From contig NC_092099.1 of the NCBI RefSeq assembly GCF_045679555.1, positions 8,986,576 through 9,050,575 on the forward strand: a DNA stretch of 64,000 nucleotides, read 5' to 3'. The notes under the pieces are model-generated. The model did not search any database and had not been told where the DNA came from. It saw only the letters and a list, made by a program, of their open reading frames with translations. Origin of the DNA: Salvelinus alpinus (Eukaryota > Chordata > Actinopteri > Salmoniformes > Salmonidae). Position numbers and translations under genes: made by a program. Positions 25,097-34,330 of the stretch are shown here, piece by piece (the first letter of the stretch is position 1; the number at the start of each line of letters is the position of its first letter).

Positions 25097-26140
25097 GAAA
25101 AGCTGGAATGTCTTGAGTCAATAAGTATTCAACCCCTTTGTTATGGCAAGCCTAAATAAGTTCAGAAGTAAATATTTGCTAACAAATCTAATAAGTTGCA
25201 AGGACTCACTCTGTGTGCAATGATAGTGTTAAACATCAATAAAATGATTTTTGAATGACTACCTCATAACTGTACCCCACACATACAATTATCTGTAATA
25301 TCCCTCATTCAAGCGGTGAATTTCAAACACAGATTCAACCACAAAGACCAGGGAGGTTTTCCAATGTCTCGGAAGAAGGGCACCTATTGGTGATGGGTAA
25401 GAATGTTAAAAGCAGACATGTAATATCCCTTTAAACATGATGAAGTTATTAATTACACTTTGGATGGTGTCTCAATACACCCAGTCACTACAAAGGTTCA
25501 GGTGACCTTCCTAACTAAGTTGCCGGAGAGGAAATCGCTCAGGGATTTCACCATGAGGCCAATGTTGACTTTAACATAGGAGAAAACTGAGGATGGATCA
25601 ACAACATCGTACTTACTCCACAATATTAACCTAATTGACAGAGTGAAAAGAAGGAAGCCTGTACATAATAAAAATATTCATAAACATACATCCTGTTTGC
25701 AATAAGGCACTAAAGTAAAACTGCAAAGAAACTAACTTCATGTCCTGAATCCAAAGCATTATGTTGGGGGCATAGGCCAAAATACACTTGAGTTGCTTAC
25801 CAAGACAACATTGAATGTTTCTGAGTGGCCTAGTTACAGTTTTTATACTTAAATTGGCTTGAAAATCTATGGCAAGACTTGAAAATGCATGTCTAGCAAT
25901 GATCAACAAACATTTTGACAGAGCTTGAAGAATTTTTAAATGTTCAAATATTGCACAATCCAGGTGTGCAAAGCTCTTAGAGACTTAACCAGAATGACTC
26001 ACAGCTGTAATTGTTGCAGAAGGTGCTTCTACAATGTATTGACTTAGGGGTGTGAATACTTAAGTAAATGAGATATTTCTGCATTTCATTTTTCATACAT
26101 TTGCTCAAATTTGACCTTATATAATCACGGCCACCTGGTG

Positions 26141-26863
26141 AGATTAGCATAGCGCTAAATGTACCAGGTTTTGTGACGGAAACAGATCACATGTAACTAC
26201 ATCAATGTAAATTTGAATTGTCTGGTGCTTAAACTTAAACTAAAATGTAAACTTTTTCTGATGTTCGCAAGTATGGCCCCATAGTTTCTAAACAATCTGC
26301 AAATACTGTACTTGAAAAGTGGCTGTTTATTTGTGGAATATGACAATGCGTTGTTGATTATATACCGGACTTGTCACTAGTGTGTGTGCTTCACAGACCA
26401 CAGAGAGACTTTTCAATCTCCATCTGCATAAAAAGGGACACAATGGAAACCATTTTTTTTTTTAAACTTTGTTGGATTATCCTCTTTTATGTTTAAATGT
26501 ATTATCCGTGTGTGTTTGAATTGTGTTTTTAAATTGTAAAATAAATCATCATCCCCAAACAGTGCCATCACTTGTTCTTTTGAGAAATACAGGCAACACT
26601 AACTTTTGTAGCATTTCCAGTCTGTGATTATTGTCATCAGTTGTCCAATAGAGGAAGCTGTTGCATCATATCCTCTGGTCTTTGGGTTAGAACAAAGGTT
26701 TACAATGCAGTGTTTACACCTTTTAGGTTACAGTGTATACTCATTTTTCTCAATGCAATCAGAATGCATTATAGTTAGTGACATCATGCAAAGTCCCAGG
26801 GCCCACCTCCCACCACCTCTTAAAGGTGAAGTGAGATATGCATCATGAAAATACTGTAGTCCT
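26141..26863. other. No gene; one block shared with 42.3 kb
   Basis: AT-rich spacer. Bases 26605-26700 resemble 42328-42425 (see findings). Nothing else recognised. Confidence 0.4.
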
Positions 26864-27117
26864 TGATGTGGCGCAGCGGTCTAAGGCACTGGATCTCAGT
26901 GCTAGAGGCGTCACTACAGACCCTGTAGTCTGTATCACACTACAGACCTTTCAATTCCAGGCTGTATCACAACCGGTCGTGATTGGGAGTCCCATAGGGC
27001 GGCGCACAATTGGCCCAGTGTCATCCGGGTTAGGGTTTGGCCGGGGTAGGCCATCATTGTAAATAAGAATTTGTTCTTAACTGACTTGCCTAGTTAAATA
27101 AAGGTTAAATAAAAAAT
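26864..27117 (+). repeat. tRNA-derived SINE with disrupted B box
   Basis: The A box TGGCGCAGCGG is at 26869-26879. Where GGTTCGATTCC is expected, an extra roughly 27 bases (repeating CACTACAGACC) separates the two halves. The core and AAATAAAGGTTAAATAA tail are normal. Confidence 0.9.
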
Positions 27118-27697
27118 GTCTATGAAATGCTGTTATTATCAGACAATTAATCTCTGAGAGAGAAACGTATCAGTTAGACCATTATTCAAAGTTATATTTA
27201 ACGGGTGACATTTCTGTCTGCAAAACAGTCCTGTATAGTGATATTAAACATTTCGTTACTTGACAATGGTATACAAGTTATACATGATATCAATTAAAAA
27301 TTATGATTGTCAAACAGAGGGCATTGTCTTGAAATTAGTCCTCATTTAAAAAAGCATTTAATATGTAACACTTAATAATAACTTTAACGAATAAGCCATT
27401 ATAAATGCTTATAAATGCTTTAATGCTTTCGACATGATTATAAATTCTTGAAGTTCTAATTAATTAAATAATGTGTGTTTACAATGTAGTAGTGCTGAAA
27501 GTCTATTATTTTTACCTCTGCTCAGATATGTCCTTGTGGGGCCCTTCTGTCTTCTGTGTGAACCCTCTGACTTTATCAGAGGCACTCAAGGTGGTGAACA
27601 TCATTACAAGCATCATAAACCATCGCATCAATGTCATGATTTTGAAACGCACAGGGTCTGTGTGTGTGAGAGAGTTCAAGTTAGTAAATAACACCAT
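27118..27697. other. Upstream flank of the lactase-like fragment
   Basis: AT-rich. It contains short repeats of ATAAATGCTT (27400-27425) and an open frame (27471-27812) without a domain I recognise. A TAATTAATTAA run (about 27458) and GTTTACAAT (about 27477) could be homeobox or CDX-type sites, but this is only resemblance. Confidence 0.35.
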
Positions 27698-27705
27698 TAT
27701 AAAAG
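27698..27705 (+). promoter_or_regulatory. TATA box of the lactase-like fragment
   Basis: TATAAAAG lies 41 bases upstream of the ATG at 27739, a spacing that fits a TATA promoter with a very short leader, as I recall for lactase genes. Confidence 0.5.
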
Positions 27706-27738
27706 GCTTATACTGTGTGGACTTCCACTATAACCAAG

Positions 27739-28375
27739 ATGGGATCCATGGGGAGGATTCTCTCTCTGTTTGTGCTGTGTCTCTATGGCTGCTAATGTCA
27801 AGAGGAGGATGACCCACAAGACTTCATGCTTCTTGCACCCACAAGACTTGATGCAATCACTTAGTAAGGGACCTAAGCAGCAAGCCCTTAGCCATTCCAT
27901 CAGGGATTGATGCCTTTGACTGCATACGATCCCTTCCCATGGGCTCCAGGGACTACTTCCAGTACCTTCAGAGTCGAGGAGTAACTCATTTTAAAGTGCC
28001 TCTGTCCTGGGCTCACCTTTTGCCTACAGGTGAACTCAGCCAGTACAGTCAGCCTGCATTGTCCTGCTATCAGACCCTCCTGGACTAGCGAATGGAATTG
28101 GCCTCAAACCCCTTGTGGTCTTGCATCACTCGGTTTCTTTAACAGAGGTCCTTAGATCCAGATATGGGGCTAGAAAAGCCCAGAGCTGCCAGAGGTCTTT
28201 GAGCAATATGCGGAATTAGTTGTTTTGGCATATGGAGAACTGGCATACACTTGGGTGACGCTGAGTCATCTTGAAGAGCTGAGGGATGCGGGGCAGCTCC
28301 AGCTAAAACATGCCCTCCATGCCCACGCCAATGTGTAAAATCTCTTCCATCGCTTGTTTCCTGGCAAAGGTACAG
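27739..28375 (+). pseudogene. lct: Lactase-like (glycoside hydrolase family 1) N-terminal fragment, broken
   Basis: Resembles the start of lactase-phlorizin hydrolase, the intestinal membrane enzyme that splits lactose. ATG at 27739 gives a signal-peptide-like MGSMGRILSLFVLCLYGC, then TAA. Downstream, three frames give successive pieces: DYFQYLQSRGVTHFKVPLSW plus AHLLPTGELSQYS (about 27950-28085); LANGIGLKPLVVLHHSVSLT (28087 on); and VFEQYAELVVLAYGELAYTW then VTLSHLEELRDAG (28195-28290), AHAHANV-stop-NLFHRLFPGK to 28370. These follow the order and wording of the first GH1 repeat of lactase (recalled: HYKVFLSWAQLLPAG, LQPMVILHH, FSDLEEV). At least two frameshifts and three stops show it is dead. 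It ends at a donor-like AAAG|GTACAG. The family call is from memory, not alignment; another GH1/klotho relative is possible. Confidence 0.65.
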
Positions 28376-29082
28376 TAAGAGCTGATTATTGAAATAGTAT
28401 GAAGGACACATGGCCCCCAAAAAATATAAAAGAGATATACAGTGGTATTTTTTATCAATGCAGTAAATGTATCACATATTTTCTTTGATCACATTTTAGA
28501 ATTCAAAGAGATGACTGATACATGTTTCATACTTAGGATGTTAACAGGATATAATATGAAAATGTATAGTGCAAAGCTATTTATTTGCAAGGTGCAATCT
28601 TAAGTACATGGATATTCCTGTGAGCATTTCTCTTGAACAAAAAAATAGGTCATACATTTCATAACATTTAATGAATTATAAACACAGGGCCCTATTTTCA
28701 GTTATTTTCACCTATTTTCAACGCACACTCTTTTGCAATTTTGACTTGTAAAAGCCAGCACTCTGCTATTTTCCAACACTGGCGCCAGGGTTGGTAATTT
28801 ACCTGTCTTATATCAGCTCGCTATTTTAAGTGTGTCGTGGGAGGGGTAGAAATATTTGAGGTGTGTCCTAAAAAACATGCACCAATGTGCCAATTTCAAG
28901 CAGTGCTACTAGTGATGGTTAAGACTCACCAAAAGCAGGTCTTAGCGGTACGCAATTGGTTATGGCATCAATTTTGCCAGCAGATGTGCACAGTAGCCTA
29001 ATCAGTAGCCTATAACTAATGCTTTTTCCTGTTTTGTCTTTATATTGAACATTATATGTGTCCATTAATTTTGTCCGGCTAC
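28376..29082. other. No gene seen
   Basis: AT-rich DNA downstream of the lactase-like fragment. No further lactase exon was recognised. Confidence 0.4.
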
Positions 29083-29817
29083 CTAGACTTTTTGCACTGA
29101 CTCTCTTGCACTGACTCTATGCACACTCACTGGACTCTACCCACACACACACATACTTAATCTGACATTCCAACACACACATACACACACACACTACATA
29201 CGCTCACACACACAAAACAGGCAGATAAGAATATTCCCATGATCTTATATATCTTCAACTAATTCCAGCCACTCGCCAGTGTCCTGAAAGGTAACCCCTG
29301 TCCACAATCAGGCATAAACATGTGGTACTTTGAATTACAGTAGGTGTGTTGTCATTTTAACAGGGTTCCAAAAAGAAGCTATATTCTTATCTGCCTGTTT
29401 ATTATCTCTGTTTACTGCCATAAGACACTGACCTGCTGGGTACACATGGGAAGCAGTCAAAAGAATGATCTTGTAAGGCCACTGTATGTTGTATAAGCTG
29501 TAAAATAAAACACTTTATACACACACAACATCCCAGAGATATAATTGAGTCCAGTTTTGCATGGTCACTTTACCCCTGCCTACATGTACAAATTACCTCG
29601 ACTGACCTGTACCCCTGCACATTGACTCGGTACCGGTACCCCCTGTATATAGCCTCGTTATTGTTCTTTTTTTAAACTTTAGTTTATGAAGTAATATTTT
29701 CTTGAATCTATTTCTTGACCTGCATGTTTGGATAAGGGCTCGAAAGTAAGAAGTTCATGATAAGGTATACCTGCTGCTGTATTCTGCTCGTGTGACAAAT
29801 AACATTTGATTTGATGG
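29083..29817 (+). mobile_element. LINE 3'-tail remnant, interrupted
   Basis: Bases 29083-29210 (TTTTGCACTGACTCTC, then CA-rich DNA) and 29570-29817 (CACTTTACCCCTGCCTAC ... GTGACAAATAACATTTGATT) are the 3' tail of the non-LTR family seen at 18531. Between them is unrelated sequence with a perfect 20-bp inverted repeat (29215-29234 and 29381-29400). Confidence 0.7.
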
Positions 29818-29897
29818 GCAGATACAGATATGTTGTTCTCTGTCACTGCTTGAGGGAGACTGAGAGGGGCGGCAGGAGTTGGGGATCTGGGACCCAA

Positions 29898-30287
29898 TGT
29901 CACGTTCCTGACCTGTTTTCCTTTGTTTTGTATTCATTTTAGTTGGTCAGGGCGTGAGTTGGGTGGGTTGTCTATGTTTGTATTTCTATGTTGGGATTTT
30001 GTGTTCGGCCTGGTATGATTCTCAATCAGAGACAGCTGTCAATCGTTGTCCCTGATTGAGAATCATACTAAGGCAGCCTGGGTTTCACTTGTGTTTTGTG
30101 GGTGTTTGTTCCTGTGTCAGCGTTTGGGCCACACAGGACTGTTTCAGGTTAGTCACGTTTGTTGGTTGTTGTATTTTGTAGTGTTTGTTGGTTTGCCATT
30201 AAATCATGAATACTTACCAATCCGCATCTTGGTCCGATCCATGCTCCTCCTCGTCTGAGGAGGAGAACGACATTGACAGCCGTTACA
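29898..30287 (+). repeat. 5' LTR of the complete element
   Basis: 390 bases. Contains a perfect 16-bp hairpin (30014-30029 with 30052-30067, 22-base loop), a poly(A)-signal-like ATTAAA at 30198-30203, and the ORF start ATG at 30206. No clear TATA box. Confidence 0.95.
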
Positions 30288-32218
30288 GAAACACCCACCA
30301 AACCAGGACCAAGCGGATTGGAGAAGGACGGCAAGAACAAAAGCAATGGAGAGAAGAGGAATGGACATGGGAGGAGATCCTGGACGGCAAAGGACCCTGG
30401 ACTCAGCCAGGGGAATATCGCCCTCCCAAGGCGGAGCTGGAGGCAGCGAAGGCAGAGAGGCGCTGGTATGAGGAGGCAGCGCGGCGACGCGGTTGGGAGC
30501 CCGAGAGTCAGACCCAAAAATTTCTTGGGGGGTGGCACACGAGGAGTGTGGCAAAGCCGGGTAGGATACCTGAGCCAACTCCCCGTGCTTACCGTGGAGT
30601 GAGAGGGCGTCGTACTGGTCAGACACCATGTTATGCGGTAAAGCGCACGGTGTCCCCAGTACGCGTGCTTAGTCCAGTGCGGGCTATTCCACCTCGCCGC
30701 ACTGGTAGGGCTAAGTTGGGCATCGAGCCGGATGTCATGAAGCCGGCCCAACGCATCTGGCCACCAGTGCGTCTCCTCGGGCCGGCATACATGGCACCAG
30801 CCTTACAGATGGTGTCCCCGGTTCGCCAGCATAGCCCAGTGCGGGCTATTCCACCTCGCCGCACTGGCAGGGCTACGGGCACCATTCAACCTGGTAAGGT
30901 TGGGCAGGCTCGGTGCTCAAGAGCACGTGTCCTCCTTCACGGTCCGGTATACCCGGTGCCACCTCCAAGTACCAGTCCACCGGTGGCAGCCCCCCGCACC
31001 AGGCTGTCTCTCCGGGTTCTCTCTCCAGCTGCTTCCACCTGTCCAGCGCTGTCAGAGCTTTCCTCCTCTCCAGCGCAGCCAGTGCCTATACCACGCACCA
31101 GGCCTATAGTGCGTCTCAGCCGGCCAGAGTCTGCCGTCTGCCCAGCGGTGCCTGAACTGCCCGTCTGCCCAGCGGCGCCTGAACTGCCCGTCTGCCCAAC
31201 GCCGTCAGAGCTGGCCGTCTGCCAAGCGCCATCGGAGCCATCCGTCTCCCCAGCGCCATCTGAGCCATCCGTCTCCCCAGCGCCATCTGAGCCATTCGTC
31301 TCCCCAGCGCCATCTGAGCCATCCGTCTCCCCAGCGCCGTCTGAGCCATCCGTCTGTCCCGAGCCGTTAGAGCCGCCCGTCTGTCCCGAGCCGTCAGAGC
31401 CGTTCGTCAGTCAGGAGCCGCTAGAGCCATTCGTCAGTCAGGATCTGCCAGGGCCGCCAACCAGACAGGATCTGCCAGAGCCGCCAACCAGACAGGATCT
31501 GCCAGAGCCGCCAACCAGACAGGATCTGCCAGAGCCGTCAGCCAGTCATGAGCGTCCAGAGCCGTCCAGCCAGGACCAGCCAGAGCCGTCCAGCCAGGAC
31601 CAGCCAGAGCCGTCCAGCCAGGACCAGCCAGAGCCGTCCAGCCAGGACCAGCCAGAGCCGTCCAGCCAGGACCAGCCAGAGTCGTCCAGCCAGGATCCGC
31701 CAGAGCCTTCCGCCAGCCAGGATCCGCCAGAGCCTTCCGCCAGCCAGGATCCGCCAGAGCCTTCCGCCAGCCAGGATCCGCCAGAGCCTTCCGCCAGCCA
31801 GGATCCGCCAGAGCCTTCCGCCAGCCAGGATCCGCCAGAGCCTTCCGCCAGCCAGGAACCGCCAGAGCCTTCCGCCAGCCAGGATCCGCCAGAGCCTTCC
31901 GCCAGCCAGGATCCGCCAGAGCCAGCCAGCCAGGATCCGCCAGAGCCAGCCAGCCAGGATCCGCCAGAGCCAGCCAGCCAGGATCCGCCCCTCAGTCCGG
32001 TGCTGCCCCTCAGTCAGGTGCTACCCCTCAGTCTGCTACTGCTCTTTAGTATAGTGGGATTGACATGGAGGGTGGACATTGGGAGGAGGCCACGGAAGCG
32101 GGGGTGGACTATGGTGGGGTGGGGACCACGACCAGCGCCAGAGCCGCCACCGTGGACAGACGCCCACCCAGACCCTCCCCTAGACTTTGTGCTGGTGCGC
32201 CCGGAGTTCGCACCTTAA
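30206..32218 (+). CDS. 670-residue ORF of the LTR element, function unknown
   Basis: One unbroken frame from an ATG in the 5' LTR to TAA at 32216. Residues 1-27 (MNTYQSASWSDPCSSSSEEE...) come from the LTR. About residues 28-120 are highly charged and include WTWEEILDGKGPWTQPGEY and PKAELEAAKAERRWYEEAA, likely helical. About 120-300 is basic and Pro/Arg-rich, with SPVRAIPPRRTGRA twice. About 300-600 is in-frame tandem repeats: PSEPSVSPA (9 residues), QDLPEPPTR (9), SSQDQPEP (8), DPPEPSASQ (9) and DPPEPASQ (8). The end is GWGPRPAPEPPPW. I recognise no enzyme, zinc-binding or membrane motif. Low-complexity Pro/Glu/Ser content suggests a disordered protein. That 670 codons stay open, and that the same N-terminal region is kept in the 24.2-kb relative, supports real coding. 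A gag-like or accessory role is only a guess. Confidence 0.8.
   Translation: MNTYQSASWSDPCSSSSEEENDIDSRYRNTHQTRTKRIGEGRQEQKQWREEEWTWEEILDGKGPWTQPGEYRPPKAELEAAKAERRWYEEAARRRGWEPESQTQKFLGGWHTRSVAKPGRIPEPTPRAYRGVRGRRTGQTPCYAVKRTVSPVRVLSPVRAIPPRRTGRAKLGIEPDVMKPAQRIWPPVRLLGPAYMAPALQMVSPVRQHSPVRAIPPRRTGRATGTIQPGKVGQARCSRARVLLHGPVYPVPPPSTSPPVAAPRTRLSLRVLSPAASTCPALSELSSSPAQPVPIPRTRPIVRLSRPESAVCPAVPELPVCPAAPELPVCPTPSELAVCQAPSEPSVSPAPSEPSVSPAPSEPFVSPAPSEPSVSPAPSEPSVCPEPLEPPVCPEPSEPFVSQEPLEPFVSQDLPGPPTRQDLPEPPTRQDLPEPPTRQDLPEPSASHERPEPSSQDQPEPSSQDQPEPSSQDQPEPSSQDQPEPSSQDQPESSSQDPPEPSASQDPPEPSASQDPPEPSASQDPPEPSASQDPPEPSASQDPPEPSASQEPPEPSASQDPPEPSASQDPPEPASQDPPEPASQDPPEPASQDPPLSPVLPLSQVLPLSLLLLFSIVGLTWRVDIGRRPRKRGWTMVGWGPRPAPEPPPWTDAHPDPPLDFVLVRPEFAP
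31140..31990 (+). repeat. In-frame coding tandem repeats (24-27 bp units)
   Basis: Four or five arrays in succession inside the ORF: a 27-bp unit near 31230-31350, a 27-bp unit GATCTGCCAGAGCCGCCAAC... near 31441-31530, a 24-bp unit CCGTCCAGCCAGGACCAGCC... near 31560-31690, a 27-bp unit CTTCCGCCAGCCAGGATCCG... near 31690-31920, and a 24-bp unit to 31985. All unit lengths are multiples of three. Confidence 0.93.
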
Positions 32219-32229
32219 GGGGGGGGTTC

Positions 32230-32619
32230 TGTCACGTTCCTGACCTGTTTTCCTTTGTTTTGTATTCATTTTAGTTGGTCAGGGCGTGAGTTGGGTGGGT
32301 TGTCTATGTTTGTATTTCTATGTTGGGATTTTGTGTTCGGCCTGGTATGATTCTCAATCAGAGACAGCTGTCAATCGTTGTCCCTGATTGAGAATCATAC
32401 TAAGGCAGCCTGGGTTTCACTTGTGTTTTGTGGGTGTTTGTTCCTGTGTCAGCGTTTGGGCCACACAGGACTGTTTCAGGTTAGTCACGTTTGTTGGTTG
32501 TTGTATTTTGTAGTGTTTGTTGGTTTGCCATTAAATCATGAATACTTACCAATCCGCATCTTGGTCCGATCCATGCTCCTCCTCGTCTGAGGAGGAGAAC
32601 GACTACGACAGCCGTTACA
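32230..32619 (+). repeat. 3' LTR of the complete element
   Basis: Near-identical to 29898-30287. It also contains the start codon and leader peptide, so transcripts reading out of it would begin a short ORF in flanking DNA (stop within the next 30 bases here). Confidence 0.95.
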
Positions 32620-32958
32620 CCCAAGTTACCCGCCTGTGATTGGCTGACACCATAGTGTGATAAGGCCCGTGGCAACAATGACCCCTAACAACCAATCGGT
32701 GGCCAGGGCCCTAGGTGTGAAAGGCAAGTTTACGACCCTCCTGGCCTGCTTGGCTCCAGTGGGGGAGGGGAGCCTACTTCAGTAGTTAGAAAGTTATAGA
32801 GTATTTCATTTTTTAAATTTTTTATTCACCTTTATTTAAGCAGGTACACCAGTTGAGAACAAGTTCTCATTTATAACTGCAACCTGGCCAAGATAAAGCA
32901 AAGCAGTGCGACAAAAACAACAACACAGTTACACATTAACAAACATACAGTCAATAAC

Positions 32959-34025
32959 TGTCACGAGAATTTTCAATCCCAATGATATCAACTAACAATC
33001 AATAGCTTTGACCAATCCCCGAGGTTTGTAAGACCATGGGTTTAATAATAATTAGGCAAAGACTCAGCTGTTATGGGATTTTTATGAATAATGACTAAAT
33101 GATGTATACATTTAACGTGGAACTATAACTAACAGAATTATATCCTGTCTGATGAAGAATGTTCATCCATAAGAAAGAGGGACTGTTGGTAGGCAAGGAA
33201 CTGTGGCAGACAACGTGTGACCACTGGGGAACTGATAACAGGGAAGGAAGTCTCCCCACCCAGGGAAGGGGGAAACCTTGGGCTTGTAGTAGATTGTATA
33301 ACAGGTGGCAGGCAATGTATGAGTAGGAGAAGACTTGTGAACTATATTGTCATTGTATTAGAGGAGGGGCATTTATGATGAAATGTGAGGTATATAAACC
33401 AATGTACATGTAATGATTGGCAGAGCGCTCTCCTAAATAAATGTTCTGACTATTGTGGCTGGGCCTCCGTCTGATTCATTTCAACCAGTTTCTTACAAAT
33501 TATGGGTTTCAGGCTGAGTAATTCATTCAATTGGGTATTATGAACACTGAGAACAAAATTCTCGTGACACAGCTTATGCAAAAGGCTCATACAGTTTATT
33601 CACGAGAGCGCTCTGAAGTCCATAACACAAACACAGTCTTTATAACACACACACAAACAAGTTCAAATCTTAAGCTACGCCTTGCTCAGACAGTCAGCGT
33701 TTTTCCACTACACAGATACATTGTTTCTTTAATCTGCAACATGTTTCATAATCTTCTGCAAGCCTAACAGTTTCTCCCCTCCACGGGTGAAGACAGAATG
33801 TCCTGTAAGGAACACAGTAATACAACTCGTCTGTCGATAGCTCCTCTTATCATTTGTTTCCCACTTGCACCCTGCTTACATACTAAAAAGGAGCAAAAGG
33901 TCCGTGTTCTAATTCTGACTAAAACTACACACATCATCAGATTATAAATGTATGATTCTAATAAATTTCATACAATTATATGGTTTCAGGGTGGAATATT
34001 TTAATCATTACCTTTAAGCATATCA
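32959..34025 (-). mobile_element. LTR A (solo), retrovirus-like, inserted in the LINE
   Basis: In element sense it runs from TGATATGCTTAAAGG (34025) to CTCGTGACA (32959), with target duplication ATAAC at 32954-32958 and 34026-34030. It has TATAAAG (complement of 33638-33644) and AATAAA (complement of 33595-33600). About 566 bases of its own sequence remain once the nested LTR B is removed. No internal genes. Confidence 0.85.
33069..33569 (+). mobile_element. LTR B (solo), inserted in LTR A
   Basis: TGTTATGGG ... CTCGTGACA, 501 bases, flanked by the 4-bp duplication CAGC (33065-33068, 33570-33573). TATATAAA at 33391-33398 and AATAAA at 33436-33441 lie in the right order for a promoter and poly(A) site. 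It shares the GAGCGCTCT motif just before the poly(A) signal, and the TCTCGTGACA end, with LTR A, so the two are related families in opposite orientation. Confidence 0.9.
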
Positions 34026-34330
34026 ATAACACAATTGAAAAATCTATGTACAGTGTGAGCAAATGTAGAAGAGTAGGGAGGTAAGGCAATACATAGGCCA
34101 TAGAGGTGAAATAATGACATTTTAGGATTAACACTGGAGTAATAGATGTGCAGATGATGATGTGCAAGTAGAGATACTGGGGTGCAAAAGAGTAAGAGGA
34201 TAAGTAACAATATGGGGATGAGGTAGTTGGGTGTGCTATTTACAGATTGGCTGTGTACAGGTACAGGGATCGGTAAGCTGCTCTGACAGCTGATGCTTAA
34301 AGTTAGAGAGGGAGATATATGTCTCCAGCT

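Larger units (their letters stand above)
24070..26140 (+). mobile_element. Tc1-like remnant (fourth family) split by an LTR element
   Basis: The left part (24070-24164, with ACACAATACCCCATGATGTC) and right part (25097 to about 26140, ending near GGTGTGAATACTTAAGTAAA) match the ends and inner sequence of the Tc1-like element also seen at 61592. No intact transposase was seen. The target site is restored if the LTR insert and one GAAAA are removed. Confidence 0.7.
29893..32624 (+). mobile_element. Complete LTR retroelement with 5-bp target duplication, no pol
   Basis: 5' LTR 29898-30287, 3' LTR 32230-32619, each 390 bases, TG...CA ended. The flanking duplication CCCAA is at 29893-29897 and 32620-32624. 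The LTRs differ, as far as I can see, only in three clustered bases near their ends (CATTGACAGC against CTACGACAGC), which means a young insertion. The polypurine tract AAGGGGGGGG at 32217-32226 overlaps the ORF stop. No reverse transcriptase, integrase, protease or zinc knuckle is encoded, so it should rely on another element's enzymes. The only ORF starts in the 5' LTR. Confidence 0.96.

Noticed and set aside
27471..27812. Separate gene upstream of the lactase-like fragment
   Set aside because: No recognisable domain, and the frame overlaps the TATA box and signal-peptide region in another frame.
31548..32054. Second 168-codon frame over the LTR-element repeats
   Set aside because: Repeat units that are multiples of three keep other frames open too. 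Only the 30206 frame links to the LTR leader and to the conserved N-terminal part.
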